Of a DNA stretch of 64,000 nucleotides, positions 24,644 through 32,374 are shown one piece after another (position 1 is the first letter of the stretch; every line of letters starts with the position of its first letter). The position numbers were made by a program, and so were the translations under genes. The notes below the pieces were generated by a model that had not been told where the DNA came from, made no database searches, and saw nothing but the letters and a program-made list of their open reading frames with translations. The stretch is from Thermoactinomyces vulgaris (lineage in GTDB: Bacteria > Bacillota > Bacilli > Thermoactinomycetales > Thermoactinomycetaceae): positions 602,900 to 666,899 of the forward strand of contig NZ_REFP01000007.1 in NCBI RefSeq assembly GCF_003688725.1, read 5' to 3'.

Positions 24644-25366
24644 TTATTTGATTAATTTGTTCAATTCTCCCGTTGTTAATTCACGGTATTCTCCGGGAGC
24701 CAAATCCGGATCCAGTTCCAATGAACCCATGCGGATTCGTTTCAAATTCAGCACCTTTTTCCCAAGGGCCCGGAACATTCTTTTGATCTGGTGAAATTTT
24801 CCTTCATAGATGGTGATTTCGACGGTGGATTGGAGGCCGGCATGCAGGATGTGAAGATCCCCCGGCATGGTTGTGTAACCGTCTTCCAATGTAATTCCCG
24901 TTTGAAATGCGTGGATATCGTTTTCTGTCACTTCTCCTTCGATGTCAGCAACGTACACTTTCGGAATGTGTTTTTTGGGAGACAAAAGCTGGTGTGCCAG
25001 TTTTCCGTCGCTTGTCATCAACAGTAAACCTTCGGTGTCTTTATCCAACCGTCCGACCGGAAACGGCGAGAAAACGCGGTGTTCCGGTTCCAACAGATCC
25101 GTCACCACTTCCTGAAAGGCATCTTCGGTTGCAGACAGGACTCCTTGCGGTTTATTCATCATTAAATAGATATGTTCCCGGTACAAAATCGGCTGGTGAT
25201 CGACTTCAATTTGATCTTCAAAGGGGAACACATGCATGCCTGGGTCGGTTGCGGGTTCATCATTGACTCTGACCCGGCCGGCTTTTACCAGTTTTTTGAT
25301 TTCTTTGCGGGTTCCGATCCCCACATGGGACAGGACTTTATCCAAGCGTTGGCTTTTCTTTTTCAT
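24644..25366 (-). CDS. RsuA/RluB/E/F-family pseudouridine synthase
   Basis: Modifies uridine in ribosomal RNA; most similar in plan to RsuA, which acts on 16S U516. The 240-residue protein has an N-terminal S4 RNA-binding domain (RLDKVLSHVGIGTRKEIKKLVKAGRVRVN region, 6-35) and a catalytic domain with PVGRLDKDTEGLLLMTSDG, where the Asp is the nucleophile, and GKFHQIKRMFRALG. The ATG at 25366 gives the usual length, although its ribosome site (GAGAG) is weak; the frame is open back to an ATG at 25429. Confidence 0.88.
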   Translation of the reverse strand: MKKKSQRLDKVLSHVGIGTRKEIKKLVKAGRVRVNDEPATDPGMHVFPFEDQIEVDHQPILYREHIYLMMNKPQGVLSATEDAFQEVVTDLLEPEHRVFSPFPVGRLDKDTEGLLLMTSDGKLAHQLLSPKKHIPKVYVADIEGEVTENDIHAFQTGITLEDGYTTMPGDLHILHAGLQSTVEITIYEGKFHQIKRMFRALGKKVLNLKRIRMGSLELDPDLAPGEYRELTTGELNKLIK

Positions 25367-25521
25367 CTGATTCACGCTCTCTTTCTCTTGATTCACAAAA
25401 AACATAATAGCACAAGGGAGGGCTTCCATGCAGTCTGATGCTTACTTTGGTATCGTATCTAATATTTTTTTCTTGTGATATACTGGAGTTTGCAGTTGTG
25501 TGATTTCAAAGGAGAGACAAA

Positions 25522-26154
25522 ATGGATATTGAGGTTTATCATGATTTGACCTGTCCTTGGTGCCGGATCGGCCATAAAAATCTCAAAGATGCCATACAGG
25601 AATGGACGGAACAATCCGGCGAACCGTTTGAAATTAAATACCGTTCGTATATGTTATATCCGGAGATCCCGCCCCGTGGCGTTTTGTTTATGGATATGAT
25701 GGTGCGCAAAATGGGAAACATGTCGAGGGCTTATCAGGCATTGGAACAGATTTCAAGAGCCGGGGCCCCTGTCGGTTTGAAATTCAGGTTTGACCGGATT
25801 GAGTGGCTTCCCAACACCATGGCGCCTCATATGCTCCTGAAGTGGACCGATCCCGGTAAGAAAACGCAGATGGCTGAAAAATTGTATCAGGCTTTTTTTG
25901 AAGAAGGGCATAATATTGGTGATATGGATGTGTTGACCGGGATCGCTGAATCCGTGGGATATGATCCGAATGAGGCGAGGAAGGCGCTTCTGGACGAGAA
26001 CATCCGGCACGAAGTCGAAAAAGATTTGGAACAGGCCGGGAATTCAGGGATTCAAAGCATTCCTTTTTTTATTATCCAGGGCCGGTTGGCCATGGCCGGG
26101 GCGCATCCCAAAGATAATTTTTTGCGGGCATTCCAGGAAGTGAAAGCATCCTGA
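25522..26154 (+). CDS. DsbA-family oxidoreductase, FrnE type
   Basis: A cytosolic thioredoxin-fold protein of 210 residues without signal peptide. The active site CPWC is at 11-14 (DLTCPWCRIG), a helical insertion follows, and the cis-Pro loop is GIQSIPFFII near 173-182. FrnE-type proteins act as disulfide isomerases or glutathione/bacillithiol-linked reductants. It precedes trxB by 141 bases, which suits a role in thiol redox balance. Confidence 0.9.
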   Translation: MDIEVYHDLTCPWCRIGHKNLKDAIQEWTEQSGEPFEIKYRSYMLYPEIPPRGVLFMDMMVRKMGNMSRAYQALEQISRAGAPVGLKFRFDRIEWLPNTMAPHMLLKWTDPGKKTQMAEKLYQAFFEEGHNIGDMDVLTGIAESVGYDPNEARKALLDENIRHEVEKDLEQAGNSGIQSIPFFIIQGRLAMAGAHPKDNFLRAFQEVKAS

Positions 26155-26248
26155 ACAAGGAGAGTTTTCAAAGAGGAGGCCGGAAATCCGTTTGGCTTCA
26201 TGGCGAAATTTCAGTTACAATGATGAAGGGATGCTGTAATCATAGAAG

Positions 26249-26262
26249 GTTACATATGTGAC
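26249..26262. promoter_or_regulatory. Near-perfect palindrome upstream of trxB
   Basis: GTTACATATGTGAC is a 14-bp palindrome with one mismatched pair, 33 bases upstream of the trxB start. It may be an operator; the regulator is unknown. Confidence 0.3.
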
Positions 26263-26295
26263 ATAGATCATCATTGTGAACAGGGGGTAAACAAC

Positions 26296-27246
26296 ATGCA
26301 AAAAGTGATTGTATTGGGAACCGGTCCGGCAGGGTTGACCGCAGCCATTTATCTGGCTCGCGCCAACATGGAACCGTTGGTGATTGAAGGGCCTGAACCG
26401 GGCGGACAACTGACGACCACGACGGAAGTGGAAAATTTTCCGGGCTTTCCGGACGGAATCATGGGCCCGGAATTGATGGATAATATGCGAAAGCAGGCCG
26501 AACGTTTTGGAGCCACCTTCAAACGCGGCTGGGTGAAAAAGGTCGACTTGTCCAAGCGTCCTTTTCAATTGTTTCTTGGAGAAGATGAAGTGATTGAAAC
26601 GTCTGCGCTCATTATCTCTACGGGGGCAACGGCCAAATTGTTGGGAATTCCCGGCGAAAAAGAAAGCATCGGGATGGGCGTGAGCACTTGTGCGACATGC
26701 GACGGCTTCTTCTTCCGCGGCAAAAAATTGCTGGTTGTAGGCGGCGGCGATTCCGCGATGGAAGAGGCCACTTTCCTGACCCGTTTTGCATCGGAAGTCA
26801 CCATTGTTCACCGGCGCAATGAATTGCGGGCATCCAAAATCATGCAGGACCGGGCACGGCAAAACGACAAGATTAAGTGGGCCATGAACCGGACACCGGT
26901 GGAAGTGATCCGTGGGGAACAAGGAGTCAAAGGATTAAAAGTGAAAAATAACGAAACAGGGGAAGAAGAAATTCTGGAAGCAGACGGAATTTTTGTCGCC
27001 ATCGGGCACCAACCCAACACCGGCTTCCTTCAAGGGCAAATTGAGTTGGATGAGTTGGGTTACATCCAAGTGAAGCCAGGAACGACGCAAACCAATGTCC
27101 CCGGCGTTTTTGCCTGCGGGGATGTGCAGGACCGGGTTTACCGTCAGGCGATCACGGCGGCCGGAAGCGGTTGTATGGCAGCACTTGATTGTGAACGCTT
27201 TTTGGAAGGGAATGCCGCACAAGACTGGAGCCAGTCGCTGAAATAA
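26296..27246 (+). CDS. trxB: Thioredoxin reductase
   Basis: FAD enzyme reducing thioredoxin with NADPH. The 316-residue protein has the FAD motif GTGPAG (8-13), the redox-active STCATCDG (131-138, Cys132 and Cys135) and the NADPH loop VVGGGDSAMEEA (147-158). The C-terminal FACGDVQDRVYRQAITAAGSG is typical. The CATC rules out the Cys-less bacillithiol-disulfide reductase YpdA. GGGGG lies 7 bases before the ATG. Confidence 0.95.
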   Translation: MQKVIVLGTGPAGLTAAIYLARANMEPLVIEGPEPGGQLTTTTEVENFPGFPDGIMGPELMDNMRKQAERFGATFKRGWVKKVDLSKRPFQLFLGEDEVIETSALIISTGATAKLLGIPGEKESIGMGVSTCATCDGFFFRGKKLLVVGGGDSAMEEATFLTRFASEVTIVHRRNELRASKIMQDRARQNDKIKWAMNRTPVEVIRGEQGVKGLKVKNNETGEEEILEADGIFVAIGHQPNTGFLQGQIELDELGYIQVKPGTTQTNVPGVFACGDVQDRVYRQAITAAGSGCMAALDCERFLEGNAAQDWSQSLK

Positions 27247-27373
27247 AAATGAAGTTTATTCGTTACCCTTTCCTTGAAACTTTCGACGGGGAAGGGGTGT
27301 TTTTTATTTAAAAGATACAGAAAATTTGGTAAAATATAACAAAAAGAATGGCATAAAGAAGGGGATATCCGGA

Positions 27374-27643
27374 TTGAAAAAGAGGTGGATCACCGCAAAG
27401 GAAATTAATCAGTTTTGTTATTGTCCCGAGCAATGGAGGCTGGCCAAATTGCACCGTCAAGGGCTGGTCGAAGCCGATGAACAAAAGTTGAAAACCCAAA
27501 AACGGCTCTTTCAAAAAGGGAAGCGTTACCACCGGAAGAAAGCCGTTTTGGTGTGGGTGAAAACGAAAGGGACGGATTGGGCAGTGGCGGTGTTGCTTGT
27601 CGTGATCCTGTTGTTTGTGATTTGGACGGTGATGAATGCTTGA
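27374..27643 (+). CDS. N-terminal half of a split Cas4/RecB-like nuclease with membrane helix
   Basis: An 89-residue, strongly basic protein. ITAKEINQFCYCPEQWRL (6-23) matches the Cas4 N-terminus with its first Fe-S cysteine (Cys17 before PEQW; Cys15 nearby), and LFQKGKRYHRKK (45-56) matches the G-x3-H motif whose His (53) is a metal ligand in RecB/Cas4 nucleases. Residues 68-87 are a hydrophobic helix, after which the protein ends. A TTG start follows AAGGGG by 9 bases. The stop overlaps the start of the next gene (TGATG). It has no nuclease core of its own and very probably pairs with the next product. Confidence 0.75.
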   Translation: MKKRWITAKEINQFCYCPEQWRLAKLHRQGLVEADEQKLKTQKRLFQKGKRYHRKKAVLVWVKTKGTDWAVAVLLVVILLFVIWTVMNA

Positions 27644-28125
27644 TGGCCATGTTCCTCTCTGTTTTGCTGGTTTTCCTGTTGATCTTTTTACGGTTTTTCT
27701 TAAAATCCAAAAGAAGTTTGGTGTATTCAGACGCAACCGGTGCGGGGAAAGTTCTGGTCAACCGAAAATGGGGTATCCGGGGCAAGCCCGACGAGATCTG
27801 GAAAATGAAGGACGGAACTTATTTCGTGGTGGAATACAAATCAGGAATGTTAAAAAGGACACGCCCCTATGACGGCGACCGGTTGCAATTGGCTGCTTAT
27901 TTCATGCTCGTGGAGGAAACGTATCAAGCGAAAAAAATCCGGGGGGAAATCCGCTATCAAAATCGGGTGTGCGAGGTGGAGTGGACTCCGCAATTAAAGG
28001 AACAATTATTGACCGTCATCAAACAGATGAGGGAAGTGGAACAGACGAATGAAACCCGGGTGAACATTTATTTGCCAAAATGCCGGCAATGTGAATTCTA
28101 CAAAGTTTCCTGCACGAAAGTGTAG
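27643..28125 (+). CDS. C-terminal half of a split Cas4/RecB-like nuclease (PD-(D/E)XK) with membrane helix
   Basis: A 160-residue protein that begins with a membrane helix (3-20) and a basic stop (KSKRS), then a PD-(D/E)XK core: GKPDEIWK (Asp50), VVEYKSG (Glu64, Lys66), and the RecB-type DRLQLAAY (Gln82). The end KCRQCEFYKVSC gives Cys147, Cys150 and Cys157 in Cas4 spacing. Cas4 uses one N-terminal and three C-terminal cysteines for a 4Fe-4S cluster; the first lies on the preceding small protein. Start and stop overlap by one base and there is no strong ribosome site, so translation is probably coupled. No cas genes or CRISPR array are in the window. Confidence 0.8.
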   Translation: MAMFLSVLLVFLLIFLRFFLKSKRSLVYSDATGAGKVLVNRKWGIRGKPDEIWKMKDGTYFVVEYKSGMLKRTRPYDGDRLQLAAYFMLVEETYQAKKIRGEIRYQNRVCEVEWTPQLKEQLLTVIKQMREVEQTNETRVNIYLPKCRQCEFYKVSCTKV

Positions 28126-28175
28126 AAAACGGGGGACGAGAAGAGAAGCGGGCCCTTTTTTTTGGTCCGAAAATC

Positions 28176-28237
28176 GTAAACCAGTTTGCAATACAAACAA
28201 AGTGCTCAAAAAAGAAAAAGCAAAACAAATGAAGGAT
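28176..28237. repeat. Dispersed intergenic repeat, copy A
   Basis: Similar over about 62 bp to 51592-51656: GTAAA, core GTTTGCAATACAAAC (28184-28198), then TCAAAAAAGAAA and GGAT. The core is an inverted repeat GTTTG-N5-CAAAC. Confidence 0.65.
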
Positions 28238-28431
28238 GCCATGAATAAATGTTAAATTCATGTGTTTGCATGAATTAAAATAAAAAAACATGCAGAAAAA
28301 CAAGGAATCAATCCGGACAGGGCTTCGTCAACCCCCGGGGGACCGAGCTTCTTCGAGAAAAAGGAATATCCCGGGTTGAATTTTGCTTCTCGGACGGACA
28401 GAAGTCATGTTAGCTTTTTTTTTGCTGTTTG

Positions 28432-28480
28432 GCACTATATATTGTGTTGGTTATACTTAGATGGCAACTATATATAGTAT
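28432..28480 (+). promoter_or_regulatory. Tandem NrdR boxes upstream of nrdA
   Basis: GCACTATATATTGTGT (28432-28447) and CAACTATATATAGTAT (28465-28480) match the NrdR box consensus acaCwAtATaTwGtgt. Their starts are 33 bp apart, about three helical turns, as NrdR requires for binding both boxes on one face. This predicts repression of nrdAB by NrdR when dATP is high. The nrdR gene is not in the window. Confidence 0.88.
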
Positions 28481-28498
28481 GAATGGCAGGTGTTCGTT

Positions 28499-30709
28499 GT
28501 GTTGAAGACGAATCTGGATCAGATCAGCCCGTTTCGAAATTTGATGAATGAAGCGTGCCGGCGCTTTCCGCATTTGGATCGGGAAGAATGGCTGAGGGAA
28601 GCGGAAGCGCAATTGCACGAAAATATGACGGACAAAGAAGTGTTGCAAACCATTATTCGAACCACGGTGGAAAAAACAACGGCGGAAGAGCCGGATTGGC
28701 AATTTGTCGCCGCGCATCTGTTGGCACATGAGTTGTACATGGAGGCGGCAGAGAACCGCGGTTATCCATCTTCCAGAAAGTATGGCGGATTTTATCCACT
28801 GATACATACATTGACGGAGAAAAAGTTATACGGTGCTTATTTGTTGGAATCATACGAAGAGAATGAAATTAATGAATTGGAAGCGTACATGAAACCGGAG
28901 CGGGATTTGCTGTTTAATTACATCGGTTTAAAAGTGTTGCAAGACCGTTATCTTGTGAAGGATTATGACGGACGGATCATGGAATTGCCGCAAGAGCGTT
29001 TTATGATCATTGCCATGCATCTGGCGCAAAAAGAAGAAGACCGTGTGGGGTGGGCGAAGCGGTTTTATGATGTTTTGTCCAAATTGGAAATCACGGTTGC
29101 CACCCCGACGTTGAGCAACGCGGGAAAACCCCTCCATCAGTTGTCCTCTTGTTTTATCGACACGGTGGGGGACTCGTTGTGGTCGATCTACCACACCAAT
29201 TCGGTGACGGCCCAAGTGTCCAAGCACGGCGGCGGGGTCGGCATCTATCTGGGGAAAGTCCGGGCCAAAGGTTCCAAGATCCGCGGGCATCATGGCGCTT
29301 CCGGCGGGGTGATTCCCTGGATCCGGAATTACAATAACACGGCGGTGGCCGTCGACCAGTTGGGAGTCCGCCGCGGGGCTTTTGCCATTTATTTGGATGT
29401 CTGGCATGCCGATATTTTTGATTTTCTCAATCTCAAAACCAATAACGGGGATGACCGGTTGAAAGCCCATGATATTTTCCCGGGCGTTTGCATTCCGGAT
29501 TTGTTTATGAAACGGGTGGAGGAACGGGGCGACTGGCATTTGTTCGATCCCCACGAGATCCGGGAAGTGATGGGATATTCCATCGAAGATTACTGGGGAA
29601 GCGAGTTTGAAAAACGCTACTTGGAATGTGAAGCCCATCCGGACTTGAAAAAGCAAAAGGTTCCGGCCATTGAGATCATGAAACGGATCATGGTCAGCGC
29701 TTTTGAAACAGGAACGCCCTTTGTGTTTTTCCGGGATGCGGTCAACCGGGCCAATCCCAATAAACATCAAGGGATGATCTATTCTTCCAATCTGTGTACC
29801 GAAATCTGCCAAAACATGTCCCCGACGGAATTGATCAGCGAGGAGTTGGAAGACGGTGTCATCGTAACCAAAACCAAGCCGGGCGATTTTGTCGTATGCA
29901 ACTTGTCATCGCTGAATCTGGGTCGGATTCAATCCCTTGAAGACATCAAGCGGATTATCCCGGTTCAAATGCGCATGTTGGATAATGTGGTGGATTTGAA
30001 TATCTATCCGGTCAAACAAGCGGAACGGACCAATAAAAAATACCGGGCCGTCGGCTTGGGAACGAGCGGATACCATCAATATCTTGCACAACATCAAATT
30101 GTTTGGGAGTCGGAAGAACATCTGGAAGAAGCGGACCGTCTCTTTGAAGAAATTGCTTATCAAGCGATCAAAGCGTCCATGGAAATTGCCAAAGAAAAGG
30201 GAAGTTATCCTTGCTTTGAGGGAAGCGAATGGCAAACCGGAGAGTATTTCCGGCGGCGCGGTTACACCAGTTCACGCTGGCAACAATTGCGCGAGGACGT
30301 GCAAAAACACGGGTTGAGAAATGCGTGGTTATTCGCCGTGGCACCGACCGGATCGACCTCCTTGATTGCCGGATCGACGGCGGGCATTGATCCGGTTTAT
30401 GCCAAATATTTTGTGGAGGAGAAACGGGGGGCGGTCATTCCGCTTACGGCTCCCAATTTGTCGCCCCAAACGGCTTGGTACTATAAAGAAGCCCATCGGA
30501 TTGACCAGCATTGGAGCATCCGGGCTGCGGGGAAAAGACAGTGGCATATCGACCAATCCCAGTCGTTTAATCTGTATATCACCCCCGATACATCGGCAAA
30601 AGAATTTTTGTCACTGTATATGGATGCCTGGAAGCATGGGCTGAAAACCATCTACTATGTCCGGAATCAATCCATTGAAGTGGAAGAATGCGTCAGTTGT
30701 TCATCATAA
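28499..30709 (+). CDS. nrdA: Ribonucleoside-diphosphate reductase alpha chain (class Ia-like), no ATP-cone
   Basis: Large subunit that reduces NDPs to dNDPs. The 736-residue barrel carries the active-site cysteines: HQLSSCFIDT (Cys near 220), SSNLCTEICQN (thiyl Cys with Asn and Glu), and VVCNLSSLNLG (partner Cys). The radical-path tyrosines are in KTIYYVRNQ, and the C-terminal redox pair is in ECVSCSS. The first 90 residues lead directly into the catalytic domain, so the N-terminal ATP-cone that gives dATP feedback appears to be missing. The GTG at 28499 is chosen because GGCAGG lies 8 bases upstream. nrdB follows after 12 bases. Confidence 0.94.
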   Translation: MLKTNLDQISPFRNLMNEACRRFPHLDREEWLREAEAQLHENMTDKEVLQTIIRTTVEKTTAEEPDWQFVAAHLLAHELYMEAAENRGYPSSRKYGGFYPLIHTLTEKKLYGAYLLESYEENEINELEAYMKPERDLLFNYIGLKVLQDRYLVKDYDGRIMELPQERFMIIAMHLAQKEEDRVGWAKRFYDVLSKLEITVATPTLSNAGKPLHQLSSCFIDTVGDSLWSIYHTNSVTAQVSKHGGGVGIYLGKVRAKGSKIRGHHGASGGVIPWIRNYNNTAVAVDQLGVRRGAFAIYLDVWHADIFDFLNLKTNNGDDRLKAHDIFPGVCIPDLFMKRVEERGDWHLFDPHEIREVMGYSIEDYWGSEFEKRYLECEAHPDLKKQKVPAIEIMKRIMVSAFETGTPFVFFRDAVNRANPNKHQGMIYSSNLCTEICQNMSPTELISEELEDGVIVTKTKPGDFVVCNLSSLNLGRIQSLEDIKRIIPVQMRMLDNVVDLNIYPVKQAERTNKKYRAVGLGTSGYHQYLAQHQIVWESEEHLEEADRLFEEIAYQAIKASMEIAKEKGSYPCFEGSEWQTGEYFRRRGYTSSRWQQLREDVQKHGLRNAWLFAVAPTGSTSLIAGSTAGIDPVYAKYFVEEKRGAVIPLTAPNLSPQTAWYYKEAHRIDQHWSIRAAGKRQWHIDQSQSFNLYITPDTSAKEFLSLYMDAWKHGLKTIYYVRNQSIEVEECVSCSS

Positions 30710-30721
30710 AGGGAAGGGGAA

Positions 30722-31765
30722 ATGAAGAAAATGGAAAAACTGCAACGGAAAAAAATATTTAATGAACACGGACAACGGGGAACCCAACGCATGATTAACG
30801 GAAACACCACCAACCTGAGAGAGTGGAACCGGATTAAATACGATTGGGCACACAAATTGTACCGGACCATGCTGAACAACTTTTGGATTCCCGAGGAGAT
30901 TCCGTTGGCGGGAGACGCCAAAATGTTCGCGGAATTGAGTCCGGAAGAACGGCGCGCTTTTGACAAAACCATTTCCTTTCTCAACTTTTTGGACTCGATT
31001 CAAGGGGAGAACCTGCCGAACATCAATGAGTATGTGACGGCGCCGGAAGTTTGCTCCTTGTTAAATATCCAGGCGTTTCAGGAAGAGATTCACGCCCAGT
31101 CATACAGCTACATTTTGGACAGTGTTTGTTCGCCGGAAACACGGGAAAACATTTATGATGAATGGCGCAATGATCCGCGGCTTTTGGAACGGAACCGATT
31201 TATTGCCGATTTATATCAGCAGTTTGTGGATGACCGGAATGACAAAAACTTTGTCCGGACCTGCATGGCGAACTTTTTGCTGGAATCTCTCTACTTCTAC
31301 AGCGGATTCTCCTTCTTCTATGCCTTGGCGCGAAACGGGAAAATGACCGCCACGGCAACGATTATCAAATACATTCAGCGTGATGAACTGACCCATGTGG
31401 TGTTGTTCCAAAACATGATCAAAGAGTTGCGTAAGGAAAACCCGGATCTGTTTACGTCGGAATTGATTGAAGAATTGCGGGAAATGACCCGGACTGCCGT
31501 GCAACATGAAATCCGCTGGGGACAATATATCACCAACAATCACATTCAGGGATTGAACAATGACCTCATTGACCGGTACATCAAATTTTTGGCCAATGAA
31601 CGGTTGGGACGGCTGGGACTGGAAATTTTGTATCCGGAAATCACGTCCCATCCCATGAAATGGGTGGAAAGCTTCTCCAATCTCAATGCCACCAAAACCG
31701 ACTTTTTTGAGCAGAAAGTGACCAACTATGCAAAAGCCGGAAACCTGGATTTCAGTGACCTTTAA
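30722..31765 (+). CDS. nrdB: Ribonucleoside-diphosphate reductase beta chain, tyrosyl-radical type
   Basis: Small subunit holding the di-iron/tyrosyl radical. In this 347-residue ferritin-fold protein, QEEIHAQSYSYIL contains the metal ligands Glu and His and the radical Tyr in the E-x2-H-x3-Y spacing of class Ia R2. FLLESLYFYSGF and QRDELTHVVLF supply the remaining Glu, Glu and His ligands, and an Asp lies in FLNFLDSIQ. The C-terminus (AGNLDFSDL) is the acidic/hydrophobic tail that docks to the alpha chain. It is cotranscribed with nrdA. Confidence 0.95.
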   Translation: MKKMEKLQRKKIFNEHGQRGTQRMINGNTTNLREWNRIKYDWAHKLYRTMLNNFWIPEEIPLAGDAKMFAELSPEERRAFDKTISFLNFLDSIQGENLPNINEYVTAPEVCSLLNIQAFQEEIHAQSYSYILDSVCSPETRENIYDEWRNDPRLLERNRFIADLYQQFVDDRNDKNFVRTCMANFLLESLYFYSGFSFFYALARNGKMTATATIIKYIQRDELTHVVLFQNMIKELRKENPDLFTSELIEELREMTRTAVQHEIRWGQYITNNHIQGLNNDLIDRYIKFLANERLGRLGLEILYPEITSHPMKWVESFSNLNATKTDFFEQKVTNYAKAGNLDFSDL

Positions 31766-31788
31766 TATGGATAGGAAGGATTCTGACC

Positions 31789-32223
31789 ATGAATGAGGCC
31801 TGGAGAAAAGTCAAAGCATTTCATCAAGCTTACTCGGTTCCGGTGAGCGACCAACCCGGGAAACTGTCCGAAGAACGGGTCGCCAAGCGCAAAAAATGGA
31901 TGGAGGAAGAATTGGACGAGTTTGCCAAAGCTTCGACCATTGAAGATCAAGCGGATGCCATGATCGATACCATTTACCTGGCGTTGGGCACGCTGGTGGA
32001 AATGGGAGTGAAGCCGGAAGCGGTTTTTCAAATCGTCCATGAAGCCAATATGAGCAAGTTGTGGCCGGATGGAAAACCCCGTTACCGGGAAACGGACGGA
32101 AAAGTGATCAAGCCGCCGGGGTGGAAAGATCCCCAGCCGCGGATCCGGGAAGAAATCCGGAAGCAAAAAATGGAAACCACCGGCGATCCATCCGATGAAC
32201 CTGCGGGTGTCCAAAAAGATTAA
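31789..32223 (+). CDS. MazG-like / PRA-PH-superfamily nucleotide pyrophosphohydrolase
   Basis: The 144-residue protein has the all-alpha NTP-PPase motif EEELDEFAKA (about 39-48) and DAMIDTIYLALG (about 56-67) with the metal-binding acidic residues, followed by a polar C-terminal tail. It lies 23 bases after nrdB and before a terminator, so it is the third gene of the nrd operon. A role in removing aberrant or excess (d)NTPs fits this setting, but the substrate is an inference. It is only distantly similar to the MazG protein at 2.6 kb. Confidence 0.82.
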   Translation: MNEAWRKVKAFHQAYSVPVSDQPGKLSEERVAKRKKWMEEELDEFAKASTIEDQADAMIDTIYLALGTLVEMGVKPEAVFQIVHEANMSKLWPDGKPRYRETDGKVIKPPGWKDPQPRIREEIRKQKMETTGDPSDEPAGVQKD

Positions 32224-32239
32224 ATGCCGGTACCAAACG

Positions 32240-32271
32240 CCGTCTCTTTCATAAGAGACGGTTTCTTTTTT
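32240..32271 (+). terminator. Intrinsic terminator of the nrd operon
   Basis: Stem CCGTCTCTT-TCAT-AAGAGACGG followed by a T-rich run. Confidence 0.93.
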
Positions 32272-32374
32272 ATGGATATATTCTAAATTGAGTTACTTTA
32301 TTATTTTTATACATATTCCCATCTTGATAATGTATAATCCTCTAAAAGACATTTGTCTTTATAAGGAGGACACC

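Larger units (their letters stand above)
28126..28498. other. Gene-free region upstream of nrdA
   Basis: It holds a dispersed repeat copy (28176-28237), a small inverted repeat TTCATG-TGTTTG-CATGAA (28257-28274), an interrupted inverted repeat TCAACCC (28328-28334) / GGGTTGA (28373-28379) enclosing a GC-rich segment that may fold, a T-rich stretch, and the two NrdR boxes. No gene is seen. Confidence 0.7.

Noticed and set aside
27374-28125. Reading the Cas4-like genes as part of a CRISPR-Cas locus
   Set aside because: No cas1, cas2 or effector gene and no regularly spaced repeat array occur in the window; solo Cas4-like proteins are common.
28928-29812. A 294-codon open frame antisense to nrdA
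   Set aside because: Shadow of nrdA; the forward frame has all catalytic motifs and the reverse product resembles nothing.
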